Source: Fibrobacterota bacterium
GTDB taxonomy: Bacteria > Fibrobacterota > Chitinivibrionia > Chitinivibrionales > Chitinispirillaceae
Assembly: GCA_023436145.1 (NCBI GenBank)
Contig: JAEZKP010000078.1
Span: forward strand, 1-15,683
Direction: 5' to 3'
Length of the DNA stretch: 15,683 nt
The position numbers and the translations under genes were made by a program. This document shows positions 5,470-13,601 of this stretch, piece after piece. The notes under the pieces were generated by a model. It searched no databases and had not been told where the DNA came from. It saw only the letters and a program-made list of their open reading frames with translations. Numbering within the stretch: the stretch's first letter is position 1; every line of letters begins with the position of its first letter.

Positions 5470-8436
5470 ATGCCAAGACGCGGCATTTTTACTCAATCAG
5501 AGCGCGAAAATCTGCTTGCGATTCCTACAACTCAGGAAGATCTCGTTCGATACTATACGCTTAGCGAAGCTGATTTATCTATCATCAAGCAGCATCGTGG
5601 AGCAGCGAATCACCTGGGATTTGCTGTTCAGCTTTCATTAATGCGCTTTCCTGGCATTTCTCTTGGAGTTGAAGAAACACCCCCGAAAAGTTTATTAACA
5701 TACATTGCTTCTCAATTAAGTACACCTGTGGATATCTGGGAAGAATATGGGTTACGACAGGAGACTCGCCGGGAACACATGCTCGAACTCTTGCAAATTC
5801 TGGGTCTTAAGCAATTTTCTCTTGAATACTATAGGTTCGGATTAAAAAGTCTGCAGGAAGTATCTTGTCAGACAGACAAACCGATAGTTTTAGCCGAATC
5901 ATTACTTCTTTTCCTGCGTAATAGATCTGTACTTATTCCCTCTGTTACTGTAATCGAACGTATTTGTGCTGAGGCGATCACTCGAAGTAACCGACACATC
6001 TATCAATCACTTACGGAATTACTTTCAGAATCGCACCAGAAACAGCTTGATAATTTACTTATCAATAGAGTGAGTAATGGGTTGATAACTTTAACCTGGT
6101 TGAGGCAATCACCTTTAGCTCCTAATGCAAAACATTTGCTTGAACATATCGAGAGATTAAATCATCTTCGGGATATTGATTTACCAGATGGAATAGAATG
6201 TAGTGTACATCAGAATCGTTTGTTAAAGATTGCTCGTGAAGGTAGTCAGATGACACCAAATGATCTGTTTAGATTTGAAGAACAGAGAAAATATGCCACA
6301 CTGGTTGCTCTTGTAATTGAAACAAAAGCAACCGTAATCGATGAAATTGTAGCCTTGCATGACCGGATTATGGGAAGTCTTTTTAATCGTGCGAAGCGCA
6401 AACATGAACAACAATTTCAAAATTCCGGGAAAGAAATCAACCAAAAAGTAAATCTTTTTTGGCGGATAGGGAATGCTCTTTTAGAAGCCAGAAAAAATGG
6501 AAGTGATCCGTTTGCTGCTATTGAGGCTATAATATCATGGGATATCTTCATAAAGAGTATTTCCGATGCTGAAAAACTGGCCCACTCTGATGATTTTGAT
6601 TATCTACATCGGATCGGTAATAACTACTCACAGATCAGACGATATGCTCCTGCATTTCTTGAATCACTTAATTTTACTGCCGCACCGGCTGCAAGAGAGG
6701 TCGTCGATGCTGTAAACATACTCAAAATGCTTAATGAGGATAATTCCAGGAAAATACCCGAGAATGCGCCTACAGGATTCATTCGTAAACGATGGGAAAA
6801 TCTGGTATTAAAAGATGATGGCATTGATCGACGATTTTATGAAATGTGTACACTCTCCGAATTAAAAAACTCTTTACGATCCGGGGACATATGGGTGCAA
6901 GGATCACGACAGTTCAAGGATTTCAATGAATATCTTGTAACTATTGAAAAATTTAACTCATTGAAAGAAAAAGGTAACCTTTCCCTGCCCGTAGACTCTG
7001 ATGGAGATGGTTATCTGAGTAAACAAATTAGCAAACTTGAAGAACGTTTGAGAATAGCAAATCATTTGGCAGAATCAAACCAGTTACCAGATGTAGTGCT
7101 CAATGAGTCTGGATTGAAAATTACCCCTCTTATAAATTCTGTGCCCGAAGAAGCTGATGCATTAATGCAGAAGGTCTGCACTCTATTACCACATGTAAAA
7201 ATCACTGAATTGTTGAAGGAAGTTGATAACTGGACCTGCTTTTCCCGTCATTTTACGCATTTAAAAAATGGCAAAGTCGCCGAAAATACTACATTACTTC
7301 TAACAGTCATTCTGTCCGATGCAATCAATCTTGGTTTGACAAAGATTGCCGAGTCTTGTCCTGGAGCAACATATTCAAAATTAGCATGGTTGCAAGCCTG
7401 GCATATTCGTGATGAAACATATTCAGCAGCTCTTGCAGAAATTGTTAATGCTCAATACCATCATCCATTTGCTGCTATGTGGGGTGATGGTACAACATCA
7501 TCATCTGATGGGCAAAGGTTTAAAGCAGGTGGCCGTGCTGAAGCTGGCGGAAATATTAATCCAAAATATGGCAGTGAACCAGGAGTACAATTCTATACTC
7601 ATGTCTCAGATCAATATGCACCATTTCATACTAAAGTAATCAATGTGGGCGTGCGGGATGCGACCTATGTTCTTGACGGTTTGCTATATCATGAATCAGA
7701 TCTGCAGATCGAAGAACATTACACTGATACCGCAGGGTTTACAGATCACGTATTTGCTTTAATGCATTTGTTAGGCTTTCGTTTTGCACCTCGTATCAGA
7801 GATCTTTCAGACAAGCGAATTGTCGTTCCAGGTAAAAAATCGGATCATCCCTCCCTATCAGCTCTTATTGGAGGAACGGTAAATCAAAAGGTAATTCTAA
7901 CGCATTGGAATGAAATTCTTCGACTTGCAACATCAATAAAACAGGGCTCTGTAACTGCATCTTTGATGCTTCGTAAATTGGGCAGCTACCCTCGACAAAA
8001 TGGATTAGCAGTTGCATTACGTGAGTTGGGTAAAATTCAGCGTACTTTTTACATGTTAGATTGGATCCAAGATATCCAACTGCGGAGAAGAGTCAATGCA
8101 GGGTTGAACAAGGGTGAAGCCAGAAATGCCTTAGCACGAGCGGTATTTTTTAATCGGCTTGGAGAAATGAGAGACCGCAGTTTTGAAAATCAGCGTTATC
8201 GGGCAAGTGGTTTGAACCTGGTCACTGCAGCAATAATCTTATGGAACACAGTTTATATTGAACGTGCGATAAGCGCATTAAAAGCAAACGGCCACGATTT
8301 CGATCACACACTGATTCAACACTTATCACCACTTGGATGGGAACATATCAATTTAACTGGGGATTATGTTTGGAATTCGTCGAAAGAACTTAAAAAAGGC
8401 TTTTTTAGACCATTGAGGCCACTTTCAAATCCTTAA
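5470..8436 (+). CDS. tnpA: Tn3-family transposase TnpA
   Basis: 988 residues, full length for this family (about 970-1010). The N-terminus (MPRRGIFTQSERENLLAIP, then the HRGAANHLGFAVQL region) is the typical DNA-binding part. The RNase-H-like core shows the WGDGTTSSSDGQRF block at about 671-684 with the first catalytic Asp, YTDTAGFTDH with Asp753, and LNKGEARNALARAVFF with Glu883. The distance from Asp753 to Glu883 matches that of Tn3 as I remember it. The C-terminal signature TAAIILWNTVYIERA is also present. It binds the 38-bp ends and drives replicative transposition. The stop codon TAA (8434-8436) lies inside the right inverted repeat. No frameshift or missing residue was found. Confidence 0.96.
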   Translation: MPRRGIFTQSERENLLAIPTTQEDLVRYYTLSEADLSIIKQHRGAANHLGFAVQLSLMRFPGISLGVEETPPKSLLTYIASQLSTPVDIWEEYGLRQETRREHMLELLQILGLKQFSLEYYRFGLKSLQEVSCQTDKPIVLAESLLLFLRNRSVLIPSVTVIERICAEAITRSNRHIYQSLTELLSESHQKQLDNLLINRVSNGLITLTWLRQSPLAPNAKHLLEHIERLNHLRDIDLPDGIECSVHQNRLLKIAREGSQMTPNDLFRFEEQRKYATLVALVIETKATVIDEIVALHDRIMGSLFNRAKRKHEQQFQNSGKEINQKVNLFWRIGNALLEARKNGSDPFAAIEAIISWDIFIKSISDAEKLAHSDDFDYLHRIGNNYSQIRRYAPAFLESLNFTAAPAAREVVDAVNILKMLNEDNSRKIPENAPTGFIRKRWENLVLKDDGIDRRFYEMCTLSELKNSLRSGDIWVQGSRQFKDFNEYLVTIEKFNSLKEKGNLSLPVDSDGDGYLSKQISKLEERLRIANHLAESNQLPDVVLNESGLKITPLINSVPEEADALMQKVCTLLPHVKITELLKEVDNWTCFSRHFTHLKNGKVAENTTLLLTVILSDAINLGLTKIAESCPGATYSKLAWLQAWHIRDETYSAALAEIVNAQYHHPFAAMWGDGTTSSSDGQRFKAGGRAEAGGNINPKYGSEPGVQFYTHVSDQYAPFHTKVINVGVRDATYVLDGLLYHESDLQIEEHYTDTAGFTDHVFALMHLLGFRFAPRIRDLSDKRIVVPGKKSDHPSLSALIGGTVNQKVILTHWNEILRLATSIKQGSVTASLMLRKLGSYPRQNGLAVALRELGKIQRTFYMLDWIQDIQLRRRVNAGLNKGEARNALARAVFFNRLGEMRDRSFENQRYRASGLNLVTAAIILWNTVYIERAISALKANGHDFDHTLIQHLSPLGWEHINLTGDYVWNSSKELKKGFFRPLRPLSNP

Positions 8437-8469
8437 CGTACGTTTTTTTCCGTTTCCTGAAGTGTCCCC
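8432..8469. repeat. Tn3 right terminal inverted repeat (IRR, 38 bp)
   Basis: It starts CTTAACGTACG and ends GAAGTGTCCCC. Length and layout equal the 38-bp Tn3 end (inner CTTAACGT..., outer ...CCCC). The outermost base is 8469. The next five bases, TTTAC (8470-8474), would be the target duplication expected at the left end of the element. Confidence 0.88.
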
Positions 8470-8471
8470 TT

Positions 8472-8699
8472 TACTCATTATCCAGAGAAATAACACAACC
8501 TCTGTTTGAAGAAACAATCCAGCGGGCTTTTAATTATCGCATAAATACACTGGAGTCTGTAAGAAGAATTGCTTATCAACTGCTGGAACCAGCTATTGCA
8601 GATCAATACAGTGCAGCAGAAATATACTCAGATTATCAAAACCGCCAGTCTTATCAAACTGGCAGATTCTCAGAAGAAAATGATATCGATTACAATTAA
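8472..8699 (+). pseudogene. istA: IstA transposase, 3' remnant cut by Tn3
   Basis: The frame is open from the Tn3 edge to TAA at 8697-8699 and reads as the C-terminal 75 residues of an IS21-family transposase (ITQPLFEETIQRAFNY, then TLESVRRIAYQLLEPAIADQ). IstA C-termini end in a similar Arg-rich helical tail, and istB follows 33 bases later as expected. The whole catalytic part is missing, so the fragment has no start and is not functional. The 5' part of istA should lie left of the missing Tn3 left end. Identification rests mainly on position before istB and the helical C-terminal pattern. Confidence 0.7.
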
Positions 8700-8732
8700 T
8701 GCCAGCCACAAACAACAAGTCAGGAGATATTC

Positions 8733-9494
8733 ATGGAAAAACAGATCGAATCATATCTGAAATATTTAGAATGGGAAAATTTACGGAATAGATGGGATCT
8801 GTACCTCAAAGATGCAGTGGAAAACAAAACCTCTTATCACCAGCTTCTTTGCAAAATTATCACTGACGAATATCTCTACCGTTTTGAGCGTCGTCGTGAA
8901 GCCCGTGTTAAAGCTGCAAAGATTCCTCAGTTGCTGGTAATGGAGACATTCCCATTTGATCGTCAGTCGCAACTGAAGAAAAAAATGGTTTTGGAATTGT
9001 ATGACTCCAGAAGATTTCTTACCGAGAATCAGTTTCTGCTATTTATAGGACCCACAGGATGTGGTAAAACCGGTCTTGGTACATCATACCTGATACATGC
9101 AATAAACAATGGGTGCAGGGGTAAGTTTATCGATTTTAATGATCTGATAAGTACATTGTACCGGTCTATTGCTGATCATACCGAAAAACAGGTAATCCGT
9201 CAGTTTGCATCCATAGAATGTCTTCTTATTGATGAAGTCGGATATTCAACGCTTGATAAGAATAAAGCCGGACTGTTTTTTGAGCTGATGAAGCAGAGGC
9301 ATAGTAAAAAATGCACAATTATTACCTCTCAACTTGGTTTTGAGGAGTGGGGTTCTTTTATTAACGATAAGCATATTACTGCTGCACTACTTGATAGAAT
9401 AACTGAGAACTGCACTGTCTTCAATATGTCAAAATGTATCAGTATACGAACAAAAAAGATAGCATATGCTGCAGAAAAAACGAAACCTGAATAG
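8733..9494 (+). CDS. istB: IS21-family helper ATPase IstB
   Basis: 253 residues, the usual length. Walker A GPTGCGKT lies at residues 106-113 and Walker B CLLIDEVGY around Asp167-Glu168. Further AAA+ sensor-like motifs follow (TIITSQLGFEEW, then LLDRITENC with an arginine-finger-like Arg). IstB is a DnaA/DnaC-like ATPase that helps IstA choose targets and assemble the transposition complex. GGAG at 8723-8726 lies 6 bases before the ATG. The protein looks intact, but its partner istA is broken here, so this copy can only act in trans. Confidence 0.93.
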   Translation: MEKQIESYLKYLEWENLRNRWDLYLKDAVENKTSYHQLLCKIITDEYLYRFERRREARVKAAKIPQLLVMETFPFDRQSQLKKKMVLELYDSRRFLTENQFLLFIGPTGCGKTGLGTSYLIHAINNGCRGKFIDFNDLISTLYRSIADHTEKQVIRQFASIECLLIDEVGYSTLDKNKAGLFFELMKQRHSKKCTIITSQLGFEEWGSFINDKHITAALLDRITENCTVFNMSKCISIRTKKIAYAAEKTKPE

Positions 9495-9539
9495 CTTCAT
9501 ACAAGTTTTATAATCACAGTAAAAACTTCTTTTTTAAAA

Positions 9540-9570
9540 TCCTGAAAGGAGTATGATAATCCTTTCAGGA
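9540..9570. terminator. Hairpin after istB (possible terminator)
   Basis: The arms TCCTGAAAGGA (9540-9550) and TCCTTTCAGGA (9560-9570) pair perfectly over 11 bases with a 9-base loop. No T run follows on the plus strand. On the minus strand a short TTTT follows. It could end istB transcription or shield the element from outside reading, but the missing T tract lowers confidence that it is a true intrinsic terminator. Confidence 0.5.
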
Positions 9571-9649
9571 AACCTTCATTCAATAATTTAATCCTAAAGC
9601 CAATTGTTTAGTTCTTATTCTGTGTAATAAAGTGGGAATAAAAGAGGGA

Positions 9650-9686
9650 ATTTATCTGAGCATAAATGGTCCCATTTATCTGAGCA
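9650..9686. repeat. IS21 right-end repeats
   Basis: The 13-base unit ATTTATCTGAGCA occurs at 9650-9662 and again at 9674-9686, 24 bases apart, the second copy closing the element. Between them ATAAATGG (9662-9669) and CCATTTAT (9672-9679) form an inverted repeat. Spaced repeats of this kind are the IstA binding sites of IS21-family ends. Confidence 0.7.
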
Positions 9687-9793
9687 CCAAAGTTCTATTT
9701 TATTAAGTTACCTCTGTCTCCATTATAAGTTATTAATATGAATGGTAATTATGTATTGAAGCCTATTGAATCGATCAGTATTTATCCGCGTTT

Positions 9794-10789
9794 CTATTCA
9801 GATAAAATTTGTTTATATACTCGTTCAAAATTTCCATATAAAATATCTTTTCCGTCTTTTTTATCGAATTTATTGTCCAATAAGTTTGAGATTTGCTGTA
9901 AATCCTCTACACTTTCAATTCCTTGAGGATAGGTGAACATGGTAATTGGCAATTTGTGGTCGATTATGTAATTGGATAATGTATCTTGCATATAATCCAT
10001 AAAATCAGGGCCAATTCCAACATGTCGAGTTCCAGCAAGTTGAGAAGCATATTGGAAATGTTTCGTGAGCATTTCCAGATCAGTTCTTTTGGAGTGGTGT
10101 TTCTCGATAAACAAGCTCACAAGACTCATTCCTAAAACACCATCATGTTCAGCTAATCGGATCAATTGTTTATCAGACAGATTTCTATGTTGATTACAAA
10201 CAGATTTTATGTTTGCATGCGATACGATAAATGGTTTGTCGTACGAATCAGAGATTTCAAAGAATGAAAGCTCAGATATGTGCGCTAGATCAAGAATCAT
10301 TGGTTTTTCATTGATCTGTTTAATAAGTTTCCTACCGGTTGCAGACAAACCGATATCCGGAGTTAAAGATCCACCAGAAAAGGGATTTTCATTATTGGTT
10401 GTCAGTATGATCGATCTTATCCCGTTAAAATAAAATTCATCCAAAGAGTTTTTATCTCCGAATAAAGGCATTGCACCTTCTAATGCTAAAATGATACCGA
10501 TTTTACCAGTATTCAGATGTATAAAATCTGATTCCGTTTCAATGAGAAAGAATTTACCTTCACTCATTTCAATTTCCTTTTTAACGGCAGAAATGGTTTG
10601 AAGTACATTCTCTTTTTTACTGAAATCAATTTCCCAAAACGTAAAATCTCCACCCACTGTAAGGACTTCAACGAATACATCTGCTGACATTAGTTTTGAA
10701 TAATGATCCTGACTTAGTACCCCAAAATTATTTCTCAAGTGTTCTTTAAACACAAATAAACCGAAATCAGAATGTGCATCAAAAATCAT
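9794..10789 (-). CDS. Membrane dipeptidase-like zinc peptidase (family M19)
   Basis: 331 residues, close to the family's usual length. Metal-site residues are in the expected order: DAHSDFG (His6, Asp8), ALEGA (Glu104), LDLAHIS (His170) and VSHAN (His191). HRNLSD (Arg202) and GIGPDFMD (Asp262) complete the active-site pattern of renal dipeptidase-type enzymes. These hydrolyse dipeptides, often with a D-residue at the C-terminal side, using two metal ions. No signal peptide is seen, so it is probably cytoplasmic in spite of the family name. The start at 10789 is supported by a weak AGGAT site and by the DAHSDFG motif lying right at the N-terminus. Its 3' end lies 107 bases from the IS21 end. 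The exact substrate cannot be told. Confidence 0.92.
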   Translation of the reverse strand: MIFDAHSDFGLFVFKEHLRNNFGVLSQDHYSKLMSADVFVEVLTVGGDFTFWEIDFSKKENVLQTISAVKKEIEMSEGKFFLIETESDFIHLNTGKIGIILALEGAMPLFGDKNSLDEFYFNGIRSIILTTNNENPFSGGSLTPDIGLSATGRKLIKQINEKPMILDLAHISELSFFEISDSYDKPFIVSHANIKSVCNQHRNLSDKQLIRLAEHDGVLGMSLVSLFIEKHHSKRTDLEMLTKHFQYASQLAGTRHVGIGPDFMDYMQDTLSNYIIDHKLPITMFTYPQGIESVEDLQQISNLLDNKFDKKDGKDILYGNFERVYKQILSE

Positions 10790-10849
10790 AGTTTAATCAA
10801 TCCTATCATTATTAATTATCATATTAACATATGAGAAAAGGAGTTTTAA

Positions 10850-10884
10850 TCGCAGAGAGCCCGAAGGACGCTGAGATTGAAAGA
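10850..10884. repeat. Relic of a dispersed CGCAGAGA-type repeat
   Basis: The purine-rich stretch ATCGCAGAGAGCCCGAAGGA, followed by CGCTGAGATTG, resembles the short CGCAGAGA/CGCWGAGA dispersed repeats that I recall between genes in environmental bacterial genomes. Only one copy is visible, so the assignment is tentative. Otherwise the 217-base gap 10790-11006 shows nothing. Confidence 0.25.
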
Positions 10885-11006
10885 AATAAAAAAAACACAA
10901 CCGATCTTTTTATAAACACCAAATATGCTTTTGTATAAGCTCTGAACTTGCAAATTGCATGAAAAATCCACACAATTTTACCCTGCGTTTCATGTCACTT
11001 ATATAT

Positions 11007-11492
11007 CTACTTTCCTGCTTTTGCATGGATTTCAACAATATCAAGTCGTAATATTACCATCTTTGAATAGAAATCATCCGATTTTATCAATTTTTCTTTT
11101 ATTATATTTGGTTGACATTCAAGATGGTTTAATAATACTTTCATCCCAAGCTTCTTTTCATCTAAATCCGATACAATCTTTATTGTACCCTGGAAAACTG
11201 CAGTCCTGTAATTATGCCCACATTCATTAACTATGTACCCACCATCTTCTATCACAGTGGCGCAAACCTGAGGATTTGTAATAATAAAATCAAGCTTCAA
11301 CCCATGTGGCGAACAATGAAAATACAATGAGTTTTTCTCAGCATCGTAGCCATAACTTAAAGTTACAATATACGGTTCATTATCACGGCACATAGAGATT
11401 ACAGCGTATTTACCGTTTTTTAAAATCTTACTGATTTCTGATTCATCTGTTAATTCACGGTCTGGTCTGTTATTTAAATGATATTTTTGCAT
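11007..11492 (-). CDS. Pyridoxamine 5'-phosphate oxidase-like flavin protein (Nim type)
   Basis: 161 residues from the ATG at 11492. This start has AAGG 5 bases upstream; ATGs at 11546 and 11507 lack such a site, and the family's typical beginning R-P-D-R-E-L-T-D follows right after it. The fold pattern is a split beta-barrel FMN-binding protein: KYAVISMCRDNEPYIVTLSYGYD, then LYFHCSPHGLKLDFI, VCATVIEDGGYI and YRTAVFQGTIKIV. The H-C-x-x-x-G-x-K-x-x-x-I segment is typical of NimA-like proteins, some of which reduce 5-nitroimidazoles. Most relatives are uncharacterised reductases, so drug resistance is not claimed. The gene is on the same strand as the dipeptidase downstream, 217 bases away. Confidence 0.85.
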   Translation of the reverse strand: MQKYHLNNRPDRELTDESEISKILKNGKYAVISMCRDNEPYIVTLSYGYDAEKNSLYFHCSPHGLKLDFIITNPQVCATVIEDGGYIVNECGHNYRTAVFQGTIKIVSDLDEKKLGMKVLLNHLECQPNIIKEKLIKSDDFYSKMVILRLDIVEIHAKAGK

Positions 11493-11675
11493 TTTAACCT
11501 TTGTCATAATAAATGGAAATGATTTTCGGTAAGGGGCTTGTTCCATGCTATTATTTTATTCGCAGCATGCTCATGTTTGATATTGCCAGGATGTGTGTCA
11601 GAGAACTGAAATGAATTGAAATGTTCAATTTGCCAATCATGATAAATATTTTTAAGCTCACCATCAATTTAAATA

Positions 11676-12185
11676 TCAATGTTTTGCTCTTTTGGGAGCC
11701 TCGTAACTCTGTATACATCCTGTGATACTGGGAATGCTGTTTTCTTTTCCGTAATATGGAAAAGGTTTCAGATGTCGGTTGTTCTTGATCCACAAGGATC
11801 TTTCAGAGTTGCAATCCTTACAAAAAAATATTTTTGCATGCTTTTTCCAATGTACAAGGCAACCACCTCTGGCCCGGTGCCCGATAAAAGCATGTTTTGT
11901 TTTATCCAGAACTACCAGATATAATGAATCATAAATCATCTTTTTGCTGTACTCTTTAGGTGTATACAGGTATTCTAATTGCCTGTATAAACCATAATAG
12001 ATGCGGACTGTTTTTGAAGAAAGTTTTTTATCATGAATATCACAAAATTGAGACCTTGTTTCATTATCAGTGTATCTTCGGCAATCATAAATGAAAACAG
12101 AGCATTTTACATTAATAATATTGAAAAGAACTGCGCTGATGTATACAAATAAAATCCGCTTTTTATTAAAAAAAAGCAGTAACAT
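11676..12185 (-). CDS. Small exported protein with CxxH, GGC and CxxC motifs, function unknown
   Basis: 169 residues. The N-terminus (two Lys-Arg residues, then a hydrophobic stretch to about residue 26) looks like a signal peptide or membrane anchor. The rest carries FCDIH (Cys48-x-x-His51), then KTVRIYYGL, then RGGC (Gly107-Gly108-Cys109) and FCKDC (Cys122-x-x-Cys125). This order (C-x-x-H, [VI]-x-I-x-Y-G, G-G-C, C-x-x-C) recalls small hypothetical proteins of Bacteroidota-like genomes, and the Cys/His set could bind zinc or form disulfides. No enzyme motif is recognised. The start has only a weak upstream site. A stem-loop lies 19-54 bases upstream, separating it from the lipoprotein gene read in the same direction. 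Confidence 0.6.
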   Translation of the reverse strand: MLLLFFNKKRILFVYISAVLFNIINVKCSVFIYDCRRYTDNETRSQFCDIHDKKLSSKTVRIYYGLYRQLEYLYTPKEYSKKMIYDSLYLVVLDKTKHAFIGHRARGGCLVHWKKHAKIFFCKDCNSERSLWIKNNRHLKPFPYYGKENSIPSITGCIQSYEAPKRAKH

Positions 12186-12203
12186 AAGTTAACTTTCTGT
12201 TAA

Positions 12204-12239
12204 CGAAAAAGGAATCTGAAGATTCTCATTTCTTTTTCG
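12204..12239 (-). terminator. Stem-loop with T-rich tail after the lipoprotein gene
   Basis: The outer arms CGAAAAAG (12204-12211) and CTTTTTCG (12232-12239) and the inner arms GAATCT (12212-12217) and AGATTC (12220-12225) can pair, with a small internal bulge. On the minus strand the second arm brings a CCTTTTTCG stretch. It would end transcription of the gene at 12336-13364. The near-symmetric stem could also work from the other side. Confidence 0.5.
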
Positions 12240-12335
12240 CAGCTATTCTTATTTTAAGTGATGAATTTTCAATATCAGACAAAATGACTCTGTTTATTAG
12301 CTTGTTGAAAAATTAGCTGCATTTCGAATTTAGAA

Positions 12336-13364
12336 TCATTTTTTAAACAGGTCTTTCATCATTTCAGAGGCTGTGTTATTGACTCCACTGTTATCTTTGA
12401 TCATTTCATTATAATCATCCTGTCCAACTATGGATATGCCGGTCTGTTCCTCCTGCTGTTTGAGCACTTTCGCAATCATCTTGTATTCTTTGCCTTCCGG
12501 AAATGCTTTCCAGGCTCTTCTGGTGTCATCCCAGGCACCAGCAAGATCTCCAGCCAAAATTTTAGCAGAAGCCAGGCCGCACAGTACTCCATAATTTCCC
12601 AGAAAATCATCAGTACTATCGGGTTTTTTATGTTCAACACCAAGGGTGACGTATGCAGCTAAAGCAGCTTTAACCTGATCATCACTTTTTGCGTTAGCTA
12701 ATAGTGTGTATGCGGCTTCCATATCGACATTGCCCGATGAACGCAGGGCTGGTAGAATTACACTCACTTTACGGGGTTCGAACAGGTCTTTTGAGAGCAG
12801 GTTCAGATTCTTCCTTATAGTTGTAGGTGCTTCACTTCTGACTTTGGCATCGGCACTTGATCTGGTAAACTGGTCGATAACAGTCATCGCTGCCTTTGCT
12901 TCTTCACGTGTATTGTATTCCTTTGCACCATTTACGGTCAGAATCTCTTCATGTTTGAGCTGACGCTCGAGAACCGTGCGACCAGCATTGTCATTTACCT
13001 GGATTTTGATAGGCATGGTAGCGAACACGGCTGGTTTGTATGGAGCACCAAACCCGAGACCTCCGGGTTCATGGGTGATCTCTCCTGAAGTAATGATAAA
13101 CACTACATCGGCTCCGCTTGCAACTTTGCGGACACCTCGCTTTTCCAGATCGGGGATGGAATTGATATTGCCGACTGAAGCATCAATATCAATCTGATAA
13201 GTCTTGTTTGCAGGGTCTTTCAAGACTGGCTGGGCAGTATAATTGTAATCGATCTGGCTGAATTTAACTGTACCAGCCTGATAGCCGTTCCAGGTTGTTG
13301 ATGCACAGCCAATTATCGTGGCTGAAATACCACAAGAAATTAACCAACTCACAAGTCTGGTCAT
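12336..13364 (-). CDS. Lipoprotein of unknown function with helical repeat C-terminus
   Basis: 342 residues. The lipoprotein signal peptide ends in lipobox I-I-G-C with Cys20, followed by ASTTWNGYQAG. Residues 25-150 are beta-rich and contain GADVVFIITSGEITHEPGG, GLGFGAPYKPAVFATMPIKI and VLERQLKHEEI, recalling outer-membrane-associated lipoproteins that assemble or regulate envelope structures. Residues 210-310 hold helical pairs that look like one or two TPR-like units (AAYTLLANAKSDDQVKAALA, then ILAGDLAGAWDDTRRAWKAF). No catalytic motif was seen. A ribosome binding site AAAGGAT lies upstream of the ATG at 13364 and a TATAAT box lies about 35 bases before it. I do not recognise a named family. 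Confidence 0.75.
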   Translation of the reverse strand: MTRLVSWLISCGISATIIGCASTTWNGYQAGTVKFSQIDYNYTAQPVLKDPANKTYQIDIDASVGNINSIPDLEKRGVRKVASGADVVFIITSGEITHEPGGLGFGAPYKPAVFATMPIKIQVNDNAGRTVLERQLKHEEILTVNGAKEYNTREEAKAAMTVIDQFTRSSADAKVRSEAPTTIRKNLNLLSKDLFEPRKVSVILPALRSSGNVDMEAAYTLLANAKSDDQVKAALAAYVTLGVEHKKPDSTDDFLGNYGVLCGLASAKILAGDLAGAWDDTRRAWKAFPEGKEYKMIAKVLKQQEEQTGISIVGQDDYNEMIKDNSGVNNTASEMMKDLFKK

Positions 13365-13398
13365 GGTGTCCTATCCTTTTCTGATCTGTAGATTTTTT

Positions 13399-13427
13399 AT
13401 TATAGAACGGGTGCAACTTCAGAATAA
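13399..13427 (-). promoter_or_regulatory. Possible promoter of the lipoprotein gene
   Basis: On the minus strand a perfect TATAAT (13404-13399) is preceded at 17 bases by TTATTC (13427-13422), a weak -35 box. It lies 35 bases before the ATG at 13364. Confidence 0.45.
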
Positions 13428-13601
13428 TAATGTTTTACTATGAATATAGTTTTTGTTAAACTCTTTTTACACGGATATGTTTTATCGGTATTTTTGGTCC
13501 GGAAATGGGATTTAAAAGCCTGAAGTATTATTTAGCCAGAACTGTCAGCAATAATTTACTAAATACAAATATTCATAATGTAAAATATGTTAGTGGGGTA
13601 G

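Larger units (their letters stand above)
4760..8469 (+). mobile_element. Tn3-family transposon, res-tnpR-tnpA half with right end
   Basis: The visible transposition half consists of res, tnpR, tnpA and the right inverted repeat, in the usual order. The start given is only that of res, since the left boundary is unknown. No copy of the left inverted repeat (expected to start GGGGACACTTCAGG) was found between 110 and 4760. Either the left end was lost, or it lies beyond the window and the cluster 111-4649 is cargo. On the right the element interrupts an IS21-family istA gene. Confidence 0.8.
8472..9686 (+). mobile_element. IS21-family insertion sequence, right part
   Basis: The element retains the istA 3' remnant, intact istB and the right end. 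The end closes with CTGAGCA at 9680-9686; read inward on the minus strand it starts TGCTCAGATAAATGG, a TG-initiated end. IS21 elements carry repeated binding sites near each end, and these are present here. The left part is missing because Tn3 inserted in istA. Confidence 0.75.

Noticed and set aside
8733..9494. DnaC-type replication helicase loader
   Set aside because: The Walker motifs are shared, but position after an istA remnant and before IS21 end repeats fits IstB.
11551..11793. 80-codon minus-strand open frame overlapping the small Cys/His protein
   Set aside because: Other frame of the same stretch, with low-complexity composition; the 169-residue frame holds the ordered motifs and signal peptide.
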